In this document: positions 1-5,647 of the stretch, in pieces
Numbering within the stretch: position 1 is the stretch's first letter
Layout: every line of letters starts with the position of its first letter
NCBI GenBank assembly: GCA_017476305.1
Contig: JAFVAA010000338.1
Coordinates: 1-5,723, forward strand
From: Lachnospiraceae bacterium
Lineage (GTDB): Bacteria; Bacillota; Clostridia; Lachnospirales; Lachnospiraceae
Reading direction: 5' to 3'
DNA length: 5,723 nucleotides
Notes under the pieces: model-generated
What the model was told of the DNA's origin: nothing
Databases searched by the model: none
Seen by the model: only the letters and a program-made list of their open reading frames with translations
Program-made: the position numbers and the translations under genes

Positions 1-123
1 ATTGTAATGTCTACTGCTGAAAATGCACTCTTTAAGGGAAGAATTGGAAACCCAAAAGTTGCTATTTGTCCTAAATGCGGTGAAGTTTCAATTTATATAG
101 AAAATGTTGAGAAGCTCCAATAG
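1..123 (+). CDS. 3' end of a zinc-ribbon-like protein (partial)
   Basis: Frame 1 is open from the window edge to the TAG at 121-123 and gives 40 residues, the C-terminal end of a protein that starts outside the window. The visible part contains a CPKCGEV pair of cysteines (residues about 23-26), which is half of a zinc ribbon, followed by SIYIENVEKL. Endings of the type 'CPKCG-x-hydrophobic-YIE' are common in small Bacillota proteins with two CxxC knuckles, so a second knuckle probably lies upstream. The role cannot be read from this fragment; nucleic-acid or protein binding is only a guess. It lies 46 bases upstream of the next gene on the same strand with no hairpin terminator between them, so co-transcription is possible. 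Confidence 0.6.
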   Translation: MVMSTAENALFKGRIGNPKVAICPKCGEVSIYIENVEKLQ

Positions 124-169
124 TTTCATATTTGTAGGGAGGATAGATAATATTTTGGGGTGACAGTTT

Positions 170-835
170 ATGAAGATAGCAACATGGAATGTAGAGAGGT
201 TAAAGCATTATAAGGATATTGCCCTTATGCGGCAGGAAATTGATAAGTGTGGTGCTGATATTCTTGTTTTGACGGAGACGGATAACAGATTAAGTCCTGA
301 TTATCCGTATTGCTATGAAACACCTCTGCTAAAGGATTACAGACCTGATTATTATCGGGATACAGAGAATCGGGTTTCAATATTCAGTAGATATAAGTGT
401 GTTGAGAGATATGAGACATACGATTCATTTACTGCTATATGCGTTGAGCTTGAAACATACCATGGTAACCTGCTGATTTACGGAACTATTATGGGTATAT
501 TCGGAAACAGGGAGGCTTCTTTTAAGACCGACCTTGCCAAACAGATGGAGGATATCAGGAGATTTACTGCCGATGGCGAGAATATTTGCGTGATAGGAGA
601 TTATAACCTAAGTTTCTGTGACAATTATTACTACACGAAGTATGGTAGGGATAAGGTGGCGGATACATTTTCTGATTGTGATATAAGGTTGCTGACAAAG
701 GACAGAGCAGAATGTGTTGATCATATTGCAATATCCGATAGTTTTGTGGGAAATGCTGATATTACGATGGACGAATGGAACTATGATAAGGCATTGTCTG
801 ACCATAAGGGGATTTGGGTTGATATGGAATGGTGA
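170..835 (+). CDS. Endonuclease/exonuclease/phosphatase (EEP) family protein
   Basis: A 221-residue Mg2+-dependent phosphoesterase of the exonuclease III/DNase I/inositol-phosphatase fold, probably cytoplasmic since no signal peptide or membrane segment is seen. The family's active-site motifs appear in order: TWNVERL with Asn7, LTETD with the metal-binding Glu36, GDYN at 143-146 (Asp144, Asn146), a DH pair at 184-185 and the terminal SDH at 210-212. All expected catalytic residues are therefore present. It is somewhat shorter than typical exonuclease III (about 250-270 residues), with compact loops between strands. The ATG is preceded by GGGGTGA at 157-163 with 6 bases of spacing. The next gene starts 6 bases after the stop, which points to an operon. 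The substrate (DNA, RNA, nucleotide or phospholipid) cannot be decided from the motifs. The fold call is firm and the function open. Confidence 0.88.
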   Translation: MKIATWNVERLKHYKDIALMRQEIDKCGADILVLTETDNRLSPDYPYCYETPLLKDYRPDYYRDTENRVSIFSRYKCVERYETYDSFTAICVELETYHGNLLIYGTIMGIFGNREASFKTDLAKQMEDIRRFTADGENICVIGDYNLSFCDNYYYTKYGRDKVADTFSDCDIRLLTKDRAECVDHIAISDSFVGNADITMDEWNYDKALSDHKGIWVDMEW

Positions 836-841
836 TTTGTT

Positions 842-1525
842 ATGGAAATGAATGAGGGAGCAATGACATCTTACATAAAGGCTTATGAAAGAGCGGTTAG
901 TAAACTGCAAAATTGGTATGATGAATACAAAGATGATACTGAAGAGAAAGCATTAAGAGATCTGTTGTGGGAGAATTACAAACGAAAAAATCTCGATCCG
1001 GATGGCAGATTTATAAAATCTATGTATGGGGTAGATTGTACGGCGGATGCACTGCTTTCTGTTTGGAGAATCTGTCAAATGGAAAAGAGTATTGATGATA
1101 TAGTTCCTGTTTATAAGCGTTACAGAAAGATGCCGGTGTTTTATTTCCCTTGTGAGCAGGGTGGTATTAACCAGACCAGAAGTACTGTTTTCGGAGACAG
1201 GATTGATTGTACTCTTTATGATTTGAAAAAGTATTTTTTGAATGGTAATACAGATTCCTGCCGGTTAAAAAGGGCATTAGATAGACCGATAACGGCGCAA
1301 TGGTTATGGGGAGTACAATCATTTGAGAACCTTGTGGATATCTATAATGTAAAAGGTGTGTTTATTGATGATGATTATCAGGTGATTGATCTTGATACGG
1401 GCGGAGTTTTGTCGGATTATCCGCCTGCCTCTGTTAAATTGCTTGACTGGTCTCAGGATTATTACACCAATGTAAAGGTCAAATTAGATGAGTGGTATAT
1501 CAGGGCGGGTGTAGAACAGTGTTGA
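842..1525 (+). CDS. DUF6994-like protein of unknown function
   Basis: A 227-residue soluble protein of no known function. The most conserved-looking block is at residues 98-132, with PVFYFPCEQGGIN (98-110), a T-R pair, then FGDRID (117-122) and TLYDLKKYF. From memory this block matches the DUF6994 family, but that assignment is recall and was not searched. The N-terminal third is charged and probably helical, and the C-terminal part carries an IDDDYQVIDLD acidic stretch (175-185) and ends in LDEWYIRAG. No catalytic signature, signal peptide or membrane segment is visible. The start at 842 lies 6 bases after the EEP gene and has a GGTGA just upstream. Other in-frame ATGs are at 848 and 863; the last has GAGGGAG only 2 bases before it, too close for a normal ribosome binding site. 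The gene sits inside a tight operon with nucleotide-related enzymes. Confidence 0.7.
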   Translation: MEMNEGAMTSYIKAYERAVSKLQNWYDEYKDDTEEKALRDLLWENYKRKNLDPDGRFIKSMYGVDCTADALLSVWRICQMEKSIDDIVPVYKRYRKMPVFYFPCEQGGINQTRSTVFGDRIDCTLYDLKKYFLNGNTDSCRLKRALDRPITAQWLWGVQSFENLVDIYNVKGVFIDDDYQVIDLDTGGVLSDYPPASVKLLDWSQDYYTNVKVKLDEWYIRAGVEQC

Positions 1526-1547
1526 AAATTAAAGACGGAGTGAGAAA

Positions 1548-2159
1548 ATGGATATTTATGTAGACTTTGATGATTGCCTGTGCGAAACTGCAAGATATTT
1601 TTCGGGACTTGTAAAGAGAATGTTTGACAAAGACATTCCCTATGAAGATATACAGTTCTTTGATTTACAGAATTCGTTTAATCTTGCAGATGATGAGTTT
1701 GATGAAATGATGATAGAGGCTCATCGTCCGGAGGTGTTAATCACTTATGAAGAAACAACTAATGCTTCTTCAATAATAAATTCGTGGATAGATGAAGGAC
1801 ATAATGTAAGTATTATAACAGGGCGTCCGTACAGTGCGTATGAAGCTTCAAAAGAATGGCTTATTAACCATAATCTTGATAGGGTACAGCTATACTGCCT
1901 GAATAAATATGGCAGAGACAGCTTCTTAAAAGGCAGCAGTTTTAGTCTGGAGCTTGAAGATTATTATAAGATGCACTTTGACTTTGTAGTAGAAGACTCA
2001 CCGTCAGCATTCAAATATCTGACACACCTTAAAGATGCAAGAATTATGATCTTTGACCGCCCATGGAATAAAGATTGTAAATTTCCAAGTCAGAATTTTC
2101 ATATGTGCTATAATTGGAAAGAGATAGATAGGGAATTTGATAGCACAAGGAGGGGATAG
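1548..2159 (+). CDS. HAD-superfamily 5'(3')-deoxyribonucleotidase-like phosphatase
   Basis: A 203-residue haloacid-dehalogenase-fold phosphohydrolase resembling the 5'(3')-deoxyribonucleotidase (NT5C) family, which dephosphorylates (deoxy)nucleoside monophosphates in the cytoplasm. Motif I is DFDDCLCET, with the nucleophile Asp6 and acid/base Asp8. Motif II is ITGRP with Thr91 after a hydrophobic strand. Lys120 in CLNKYGR is a candidate motif III lysine. Motif IV is VVEDSP with Glu149-Asp150 binding Mg2+. The DRPWN at 170-174 is also typical of this nucleotidase family. Residues 15-75 would be the small helical cap. The length agrees with the family. The start has GGAGTGAG (1537-1544) a few bases upstream, 22 bases after the preceding stop. 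The true substrate is not fixed: related HAD proteins act on other small phosphate esters. Confidence 0.82.
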   Translation: MDIYVDFDDCLCETARYFSGLVKRMFDKDIPYEDIQFFDLQNSFNLADDEFDEMMIEAHRPEVLITYEETTNASSIINSWIDEGHNVSIITGRPYSAYEASKEWLINHNLDRVQLYCLNKYGRDSFLKGSSFSLELEDYYKMHFDFVVEDSPSAFKYLTHLKDARIMIFDRPWNKDCKFPSQNFHMCYNWKEIDREFDSTRRG

Positions 2160-2162
2160 TAA

Positions 2163-2582
2163 ATGGATAGTTTAGACAGATTTCTGAAAGCTCAGATGCG
2201 TGATTATAACGTGGCTCTGTCTGAAATAAAATCGGGACACAAGAGAAGTCATTGGATATGGTATATATTTCCGCAGGTTAAAGGATTGGGATTCAGCTCT
2301 ACATCTGAATATTATGGCATAGACGGATTAGACGAAGCCAAGAAATATATGCAGAATGATACCCTTAAGAACAGGCTTATAGAAATCAGCGAGGCACTTT
2401 TGGGTTTAGATTCTTCTGATGCATCTGATGTAATGGGATATCCGGATGATTTGAAACTCCGTTCTTCTATGACATTATTTGCGGAAGCTGCACCGGAGAT
2501 AGAGGTTTTTCAGAAAGTGCTTGATAAGTTCTTTGATGGCAAGAAGGACGAAATGACGTTAAAGATTATTGGTGTGAAATAG
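2163..2582 (+). CDS. DUF1810 family protein
   Basis: A 139-residue soluble, mostly helical protein matching the DUF1810 family (the family of mycobacterial Rv1873, as I recall). The hallmarks are DRFLKAQ at the N-terminus, the block SHWIWYIFPQVKGLGFSSTS (29-48) directly followed by EYYGI, and the downstream LRSSMTLFAEA. Family members are sometimes named 'calpastatin' in databases, which is not informative. The function is unknown. The length is that of the whole domain, so the gene looks complete. It has an excellent ribosome binding site, AAGGAGGGG at 2147-2155, located inside the end of the nucleotidase gene. The start is 3 bases after that gene's stop, so the two are very likely translated from one mRNA. 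Confidence 0.87.
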   Translation: MDSLDRFLKAQMRDYNVALSEIKSGHKRSHWIWYIFPQVKGLGFSSTSEYYGIDGLDEAKKYMQNDTLKNRLIEISEALLGLDSSDASDVMGYPDDLKLRSSMTLFAEAAPEIEVFQKVLDKFFDGKKDEMTLKIIGVK

Positions 2583-2611
2583 AATTCATAATACATGCGA
2601 GGTGATATTCT

Positions 2612-2653
2612 ATGCCTTTTTCGATTGTGAGAAATGATATAACGAAAATCTAA
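2612..2653 (+). pseudogene. Macro-domain protein gene, 5' stub cut by element insertion
   Basis: A short reading frame encodes MPFSIVRNDITKI and then a TAA. It is preceded by GAGGTGAT at 2599-2606, a good ribosome binding site at proper spacing, so it looks like a true gene start. From family knowledge, many bacterial macro-domain proteins (ADP-ribose binding or O-acetyl-ADP-ribose deacetylase type) begin with a peptide of the form MPfxIvrnDITKM followed by a VDAIVNAAN motif. Here the match runs to Lys12; codon 13 is ATC rather than the usual ATG, and then the frame stops. From about 2650 the sequence belongs to a mobile element. The rest of the gene is not in the window and would lie beyond the far end of the element. 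The identity rests on only 12 residues, so it is likely but not proven. Confidence 0.62.
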
Positions 2654-2657
2654 TTTC
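2644..2657. other. Putative attachment-site junction of the integrated element
   Basis: The similarity to a macro-domain gene start ends at about 2649, and the element's terminal repeats begin about 60 bases further on. At this point lies GAAA-ATCTAA-TTTC, two 4-base inverted arms around 6 bases. Tn916/Tn1549-type integrases exchange strands around a short coupling region of 5-7 bases in AT-rich targets, so this is a reasonable place for the crossover. The exact cut positions cannot be fixed without the empty site or the other end. Confidence 0.4.
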
Positions 2658-2711
2658 ATATATTCTAAATCTCCTTTATTTTCAATGGTTTTTCGGGTTT
2701 TGGGGACACAC

Positions 2712-2749
2712 TCCGCACCAATTCCGCACCAATTTTTCGCAGCGCACCA
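2712..2749 (+). repeat. Tandem CGCACCA(AT) repeats, probable integrase arm sites
   Basis: TCCGCACCAAT occurs twice exactly in tandem (2712-2722 and 2723-2733), and a third partial copy, CGCACCAT, follows at 2743-2750, ending 3 bases from the int stop codon. Tn916-type integrases carry an N-terminal domain that binds short direct repeats near the element ends. The position beside the junction and the tandem arrangement fit such arm-type sites. The same word recurs at 4042-4050 upstream of int. Confidence 0.62.
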
Positions 2750-2752
2750 TTT

Positions 2753-3940
2753 TTAACTTGCCACATTGGTGTCCTGTTCGAACAGTTTGATGGCGTTGGT
2801 CAGGGATGTGTCGGTGACATGGACATAACGATCCATGGTTGTTTTAATGCTCGCATGACCGAGCAGCTTCTGCAAGACTTTCGGCATAACGCCCCGTTCA
2901 ATCGCACGGGTAGCGTAGGTGTGTCTCAGAGCGTGCATACAGAACCGCTTGATTTTCGCCTCATCGCACAGCTTGTACAGATGGGTGTCATAGGAACTGT
3001 TTTTTGCAGGCTCTCCGGTACGGAAATTGATAAACACCAAATCTCGCATACAAAGGTACTCTGTCTGACCTGTCCGGCGATCCACATATTCCAGAATCTG
3101 AGATAACAGTTCTGATTCTTTGCGGGTGAAGCGTTCATCGTAGCACGATTTCAATACATCGTATGCCCGCTTCGTCAGCAGGATCGTGCGGTAGCTGGTC
3201 TTTGTCTTAGGAGGACCAGCACGCCAAATGCCTTCGCTGTGGCGATATTCCAAGGTCTTGTTGACAGTCAGTGTCCGCTTCTTCCAGTCAATCGCATCCC
3301 AAGTCAAGCCGATCATTTCCGAAGTGCGCAGTCCGGTCTCCAACAGCAATACATACTGTCTGTAGTTGTGAGAGCGTTTTGCGGTTTCCAGAAACAGCGT
3401 CTGTTCTTCCACAGTTAAGAACTTGATGTCATCCACAGCCCGGACGGGCTTCGTATAACGAACCCCGTCCATAGGATGTTTTGTAAGCATATCGTTCATG
3501 ACTGCGGCTCGGAACATGGTTCCCATGGCAATATACGCCTGCCGAATGGTGGAGCCAGCATAAGTGGCTTCCATCCGATTCAGGACAATCTTGCAGTGCA
3601 TGGGTTTGACATCACATAAGCGCATATTTCCGATAACAGGCTGGATGTTCTTTTGATACCGTTCCCGGTAATTTCGCCGGGTGTTGGGAGCCAGATCCGC
3701 AATCAGATTGGTGATCCAGAACTCAAACCAGGCATCCACCGTCATTTCGGAGGATGTGTTGCAAACATCGTGCTTATCTTCGTACTGCGCATCAGCCAGC
3801 CAGTTGCGAGCTTCCGGAAGTGTGTCAAAGTGCTTTTCCTTGCGGGAGCCGTCCTTTGCGGTATATCTTGCGGCGTACTTTCCGTCTTTTCTCTGGCAGA
3901 TACCTTTGCCAATTTCTTTGCCTTTTAAGTTTTTGCCCAT
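2753..3940 (-). CDS. int: Tyrosine recombinase (integrase), Tn1549/Tn916-like
   Basis: A 395-residue site-specific tyrosine recombinase that integrates and excises the element. Residues 1-55 resemble the three-stranded arm-DNA-binding domain of Tn916-type integrases (GKGICQRKDGKYAARYT). Residues about 65-155 are the SAM-like core-binding domain, including PNTRRNYRERY and VIGNMRLCDVKP. Residues about 172-390 are the catalytic domain. All catalytic residues are visible: Arg205 in TGLRTSEMIGL, Lys245 or Lys247 in GPPKTKTSYRT, His336 and Arg339 in HALRHTYATR, His362 in LLGHASIKTTM and the nucleophile Tyr372 in DRYVH. The length is normal and the gene looks intact. The N-terminal GK-LKGKE-G-GI-QRKDG pattern and the NTRRNY-ER--KNI-PVIGNM block are close to what I recall of Tn1549 Int. 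The start is preceded by GGAAAGGAG (3957-3949), which is buried in a hairpin. It has its own promoter at 3993-4021 and lies 128 bases downstream of xis. Confidence 0.95.
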   Translation of the reverse strand: MGKNLKGKEIGKGICQRKDGKYAARYTAKDGSRKEKHFDTLPEARNWLADAQYEDKHDVCNTSSEMTVDAWFEFWITNLIADLAPNTRRNYRERYQKNIQPVIGNMRLCDVKPMHCKIVLNRMEATYAGSTIRQAYIAMGTMFRAAVMNDMLTKHPMDGVRYTKPVRAVDDIKFLTVEEQTLFLETAKRSHNYRQYVLLLETGLRTSEMIGLTWDAIDWKKRTLTVNKTLEYRHSEGIWRAGPPKTKTSYRTILLTKRAYDVLKSCYDERFTRKESELLSQILEYVDRRTGQTEYLCMRDLVFINFRTGEPAKNSSYDTHLYKLCDEAKIKRFCMHALRHTYATRAIERGVMPKVLQKLLGHASIKTTMDRYVHVTDTSLTNAIKLFEQDTNVAS

Positions 3941-3981
3941 TTAATGAACTCCTTTCCTGAGTGCCGGAAACGAGAGTTCAT
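3925..3981 (-). CDS. Possible 18-codon leader peptide overlapping the int start
   Basis: An ATG at 3981 opens an 18-codon frame, MNSRFRHSGKEFIKWAKT, which ends with TAA at 3927-3925, inside the first codons of int in another frame. GGAG lies at 3992-3989, 7 bases before the ATG, a normal ribosome binding site distance. The frame covers the whole hairpin that hides the int ribosome binding site, so its translation would open the hairpin and deliver ribosomes near the int start. However, the start point predicted for the promoter at 3993-4021 lies at about 3985-3987, downstream of that GGAG. Only read-through transcripts from xis would then carry it. No homologue is known to me, and chance cannot be excluded for so short a frame. 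Confidence 0.35.
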   Translation of the reverse strand: MNSRFRHSGKEFIKWAKT

Positions 3982-3983
3982 CA
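3942..3983 (-). promoter_or_regulatory. Hairpin that sequesters the int ribosome binding site
   Basis: Read on the minus strand, TGATGAACTC (3983-3974) pairs with GAGTTCATTA (3951-3942) with a single G-U wobble. Inside it TTTCC (3970-3966) pairs with GGAAA (3957-3953), leaving an 8-base loop (GGCACTCA). The int ribosome binding site GGAAAGGAG is almost wholly in the 3' arms and the int ATG starts 2 bases after the stem. This should restrict int translation unless the structure is opened. No U-run follows, so it is not an intrinsic terminator. Confidence 0.6.
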
Positions 3984-3992
3984 CGACACTCC

Positions 3993-4021
3993 ATTCTATC
4001 ATGAAAGTGCTTTTTTTTCAA
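3993..4021 (-). promoter_or_regulatory. Promoter of int (extended -10)
   Basis: On the minus strand TTGAAA (4021-4016) is followed after exactly 17 bases by TAGAAT (3998-3993). A TG one base upstream of the hexamer gives an extended -10 (TGATAGAAT). The spacer begins with an A-tract. The predicted transcription start is at about 3985-3987, about 45 bases before the int ATG, which puts the hairpin close to the 5' end of the message. It would let int be expressed independently of the relaxase and xis. Confidence 0.7.
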
Positions 4022-4036
4022 TAGATTTCGATGTTT

Positions 4037-4050
4037 TTGGTGCGCACCAA
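4037..4050. promoter_or_regulatory. Perfect 14-bp palindrome upstream of the int promoter
   Basis: TTGGTGCGCACCAA is its own reverse complement and sits 15 bases upstream of the -35 box of int. Each half contains GCACCAA, the core of the tandem repeats at the element end (2712-2749). It may be an operator or an extra integrase/excisionase binding site for control of int. It lies between the xis stop and the int promoter, about 20 bases past the xis stop. Confidence 0.55.
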
Positions 4051-4068
4051 TTTTGCCTGTTCTGTTCA

Positions 4069-4290
4069 TCAAATCGCAACTCTCCCTTCGATAAATTCCT
4101 CAAAAGCCTTGCGTTTGACCAGTTTCTTTGTACCTACATACAATACAAAGGGACAGTTGGGTTGTTTCAGCATCTCGTCAATCTTGTTGATTCCGATATT
4201 GCTGTATTCAGCCGCTTCCCGAATGGAAAGCAGCATTTTACGGTCGATAGGCAGGATCGTTGCCTGCTGGTTCTGATTCATCATAGGCAC
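4069..4290 (-). CDS. xis: Excisionase, Tn916 Xis-like winged-helix protein
   Basis: A 73-residue DNA-binding protein that bends the element ends and directs Int toward excision. The pattern LSIREAAEYSNIGINKIDEML (21-41) is the helix-turn-helix part, and FVLYVGTKKLVKRKAFEEFI (48-67) is the wing and following helix. The layout closely parallels Tn916 Xis (TIEEASKYFRIGENKL... IKRKQFEKII). The start is a GTG at 4290, with AAGGAA 7-8 bases upstream. Two in-frame ATGs follow at codons 3 and 4 and could be used instead, with a less suitable distance to the ribosome binding site. It starts 14 bases after the relaxase stop, and its ribosome binding site lies just beyond and over that stop, so the relaxase and xis are likely co-transcribed and perhaps coupled. 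Confidence 0.88.
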   Translation of the reverse strand: MPMMNQNQQATILPIDRKMLLSIREAAEYSNIGINKIDEMLKQPNCPFVLYVGTKKLVKRKAFEEFIEGRVAI

Positions 4291-4304
4291 AAATAATTCC
4301 TTTC

Positions 4305-5594
4305 TTATATTTCCATATCCCGTCCGTGCTTGCGGGCAGGAGCCTTGTGTTCACGAGTTTCCTTTCCTCTGGCGAGGATGGCAGAAAGAAAAGCCCTGAC
4401 CCGTTCTGCTGCGATTTCCAACGCATCCAGATAGGGCTGGGCTTTTTCTTTCAGTTCTTTATATTTTTCGTTCAGTTCGTCATGCCGCTGTTTCCAGATG
4501 GAAGCGGATTTTACAGCGGAAGCCAATTTTTCTTTCAGGCGTTCATTCTCAGCATTGAAGATAATTCCGTTTGTGGCGTATCGTTTCAGGGTATCGCACT
4601 GGTCTGCTGTGAGGGTGACATTTCCGGTGAAGGAATTTTTCTTACCCATCGCTTCAATATCCTGCACGGTCACTGCCACCGTCTTCGCAGTCTTGGTTTC
4701 CTTTTGCAGAGCTTTCAGCTTCTTTTCCTGTTTCTCCACAGCAGATTGGGTATCCGCCAATGCCTGTTCCGCTTGGTCTGCCCGTGCCGTCACAGCTTCC
4801 AGACGCTGGGTTTCGGCTTGCACCTTAAACTGAGTAACGGTCAGATGTTCCTCGGTGCTGCCACGCTCTCCACGCTCCACATCGGTATATCCGGCAGCTT
4901 GCATGAAATTGAAAAAGTCATCCTGCAACACACTGTAGGACGACTTCAAAATCTTTTTTCCTTTTGTGTTCAACATGGGATTGCCGTTCCCGTCAAGAAC
5001 AGGTTTGGATTCCCATTTCTTACTGCGGCTGACCTGCATGATCGTTTCCTTGACTGTTCCCCGGAGGGCTTCGTCCTTGCACCGCTTCGACCAGAGAATC
5101 TGTTTTTCCACCACCGGGATATAGACCACATGAAGGTGGTAGTGGTACACATCCTCGCCAAGAGCTTCCGACATTGCCCGGTTGCGCTCATCGGCGTGCA
5201 TGACAGCAGAGAGAATATACTGCTCACCGCCTACAACCTCCACGGCGGCTTTATAGGCATCAGCGTAGAACTGTTTGGCAAATACATAGCCGCCGTGATT
5301 ATAGAAGTAAGCGGAGTTCACATCGAATACCAGCTCACCGTATTTCACGGCATCCGCTTTCAGACCTCTGGTGGAGATCACCTTGTCCTGTTCCATCTGC
5401 GTAAACATTTCTTCATATCCGGCTGTCGGTTCTTTGAAATGAATGTTCAGAGAAGAACGCTCCGGCACGATGTCCTGATTGCTGTAACTGTCTTTTTCCC
5501 GTTCATTGTGTTCCTGCACCTTTGCCAGATCATCGGCAGTTTCAATGTCCTGATGGCGGGCAACGGTGCGGTCAATTCCATCATTTCTTGCCAT
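4305..5594 (-). CDS. MobV/Pre-family relaxase (plasmid mobilization protein)
   Basis: A 429-residue relaxase that nicks the element's oriT and pilots the strand during conjugative mobilization. Motif I is EHNEREKDSYSN, with His29 and the N-E-R triplet aligning to the KHNER of MobM from pMV158, whose histidine is the reported nucleophile. It continues into SSLNIHF. The metal-binding motif III is split: HADER (His133, Asp135, Glu136), then HYHLHVVYIP with His151, His153 and His155. Residues 240-260 (RGERGSTEEHLTVTQFK) resemble the conserved E-RG stretch of Pre/Mob proteins. From about 255 to 300 and 345 to 390 the protein is rich in heptad-like Leu/Ala with charged residues, probably coiled coil for dimerization, and it ends in a basic tail. 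The ATG has GAAAGGAGC (5610-5602) at good spacing. The gene starts about 60 bases from the putative oriT and is followed directly by xis. Confidence 0.93.
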   Translation of the reverse strand: MARNDGIDRTVARHQDIETADDLAKVQEHNEREKDSYSNQDIVPERSSLNIHFKEPTAGYEEMFTQMEQDKVISTRGLKADAVKYGELVFDVNSAYFYNHGGYVFAKQFYADAYKAAVEVVGGEQYILSAVMHADERNRAMSEALGEDVYHYHLHVVYIPVVEKQILWSKRCKDEALRGTVKETIMQVSRSKKWESKPVLDGNGNPMLNTKGKKILKSSYSVLQDDFFNFMQAAGYTDVERGERGSTEEHLTVTQFKVQAETQRLEAVTARADQAEQALADTQSAVEKQEKKLKALQKETKTAKTVAVTVQDIEAMGKKNSFTGNVTLTADQCDTLKRYATNGIIFNAENERLKEKLASAVKSASIWKQRHDELNEKYKELKEKAQPYLDALEIAAERVRAFLSAILARGKETREHKAPARKHGRDMEI

Positions 5595-5610
5595 GGGTAA
5601 TGCTCCTTTC

Positions 5611-5647
5611 CGAGAGGATTTGCGAGGGACGAGGGGCTTTCGAGAGG
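5611..5647 (+). repeat. Four CGAG(A/G)G(G/A) repeats in the relaxase leader
   Basis: CGAGAGG (5611-5617), CGAGGGA (5623-5629), CGAGGGG (5630-5636) and CGAGAGG (5641-5647) lie between the putative oriT and the relaxase ribosome binding site. On the mRNA they read CCTCTCG or YCCCTCG, partly complementary to a GGAG ribosome binding site. They could be protein-binding sites or RNA elements; no role is known to me. Confidence 0.45.

Noticed and set aside
608..910. - strand open frame of 100 codons over the EEP gene end
   Set aside because: It is antisense to two well-supported genes and has no family features.
170..2582. Left operon as a phage-defence system
   Set aside because: It has a nuclease-fold protein and a nucleotidase, but no sensor, NTPase, toxin or signalling enzyme typical of known defence systems; a metabolic or repair role fits as well.
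2683..2710. T- and G-rich stretch before the arm repeats as a terminator for DUF1810 or int
   Set aside because: No inverted repeat of useful length is seen on either strand.
4037..4060. Palindrome followed by TTTT as an intrinsic terminator on the + strand
   Set aside because: A 14-bp palindrome without a loop leaves only about 5 paired bases, the T-run is short and no + strand gene ends there; an operator or binding site is more likely.
3961..4296. + strand open frame of 111 codons opposite xis and the int leader
   Set aside because: It covers the int promoter, the palindrome and the excisionase in antisense, lacks a ribosome binding site and shows no protein-like pattern.
4326..5600. Long + strand open frame of 424 codons opposite the relaxase
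   Set aside because: It is rich in Phe, Cys, His and Leu with no recognisable domain and exactly mirrors a clear relaxase gene; it is a frame shadow in GC-richer DNA.
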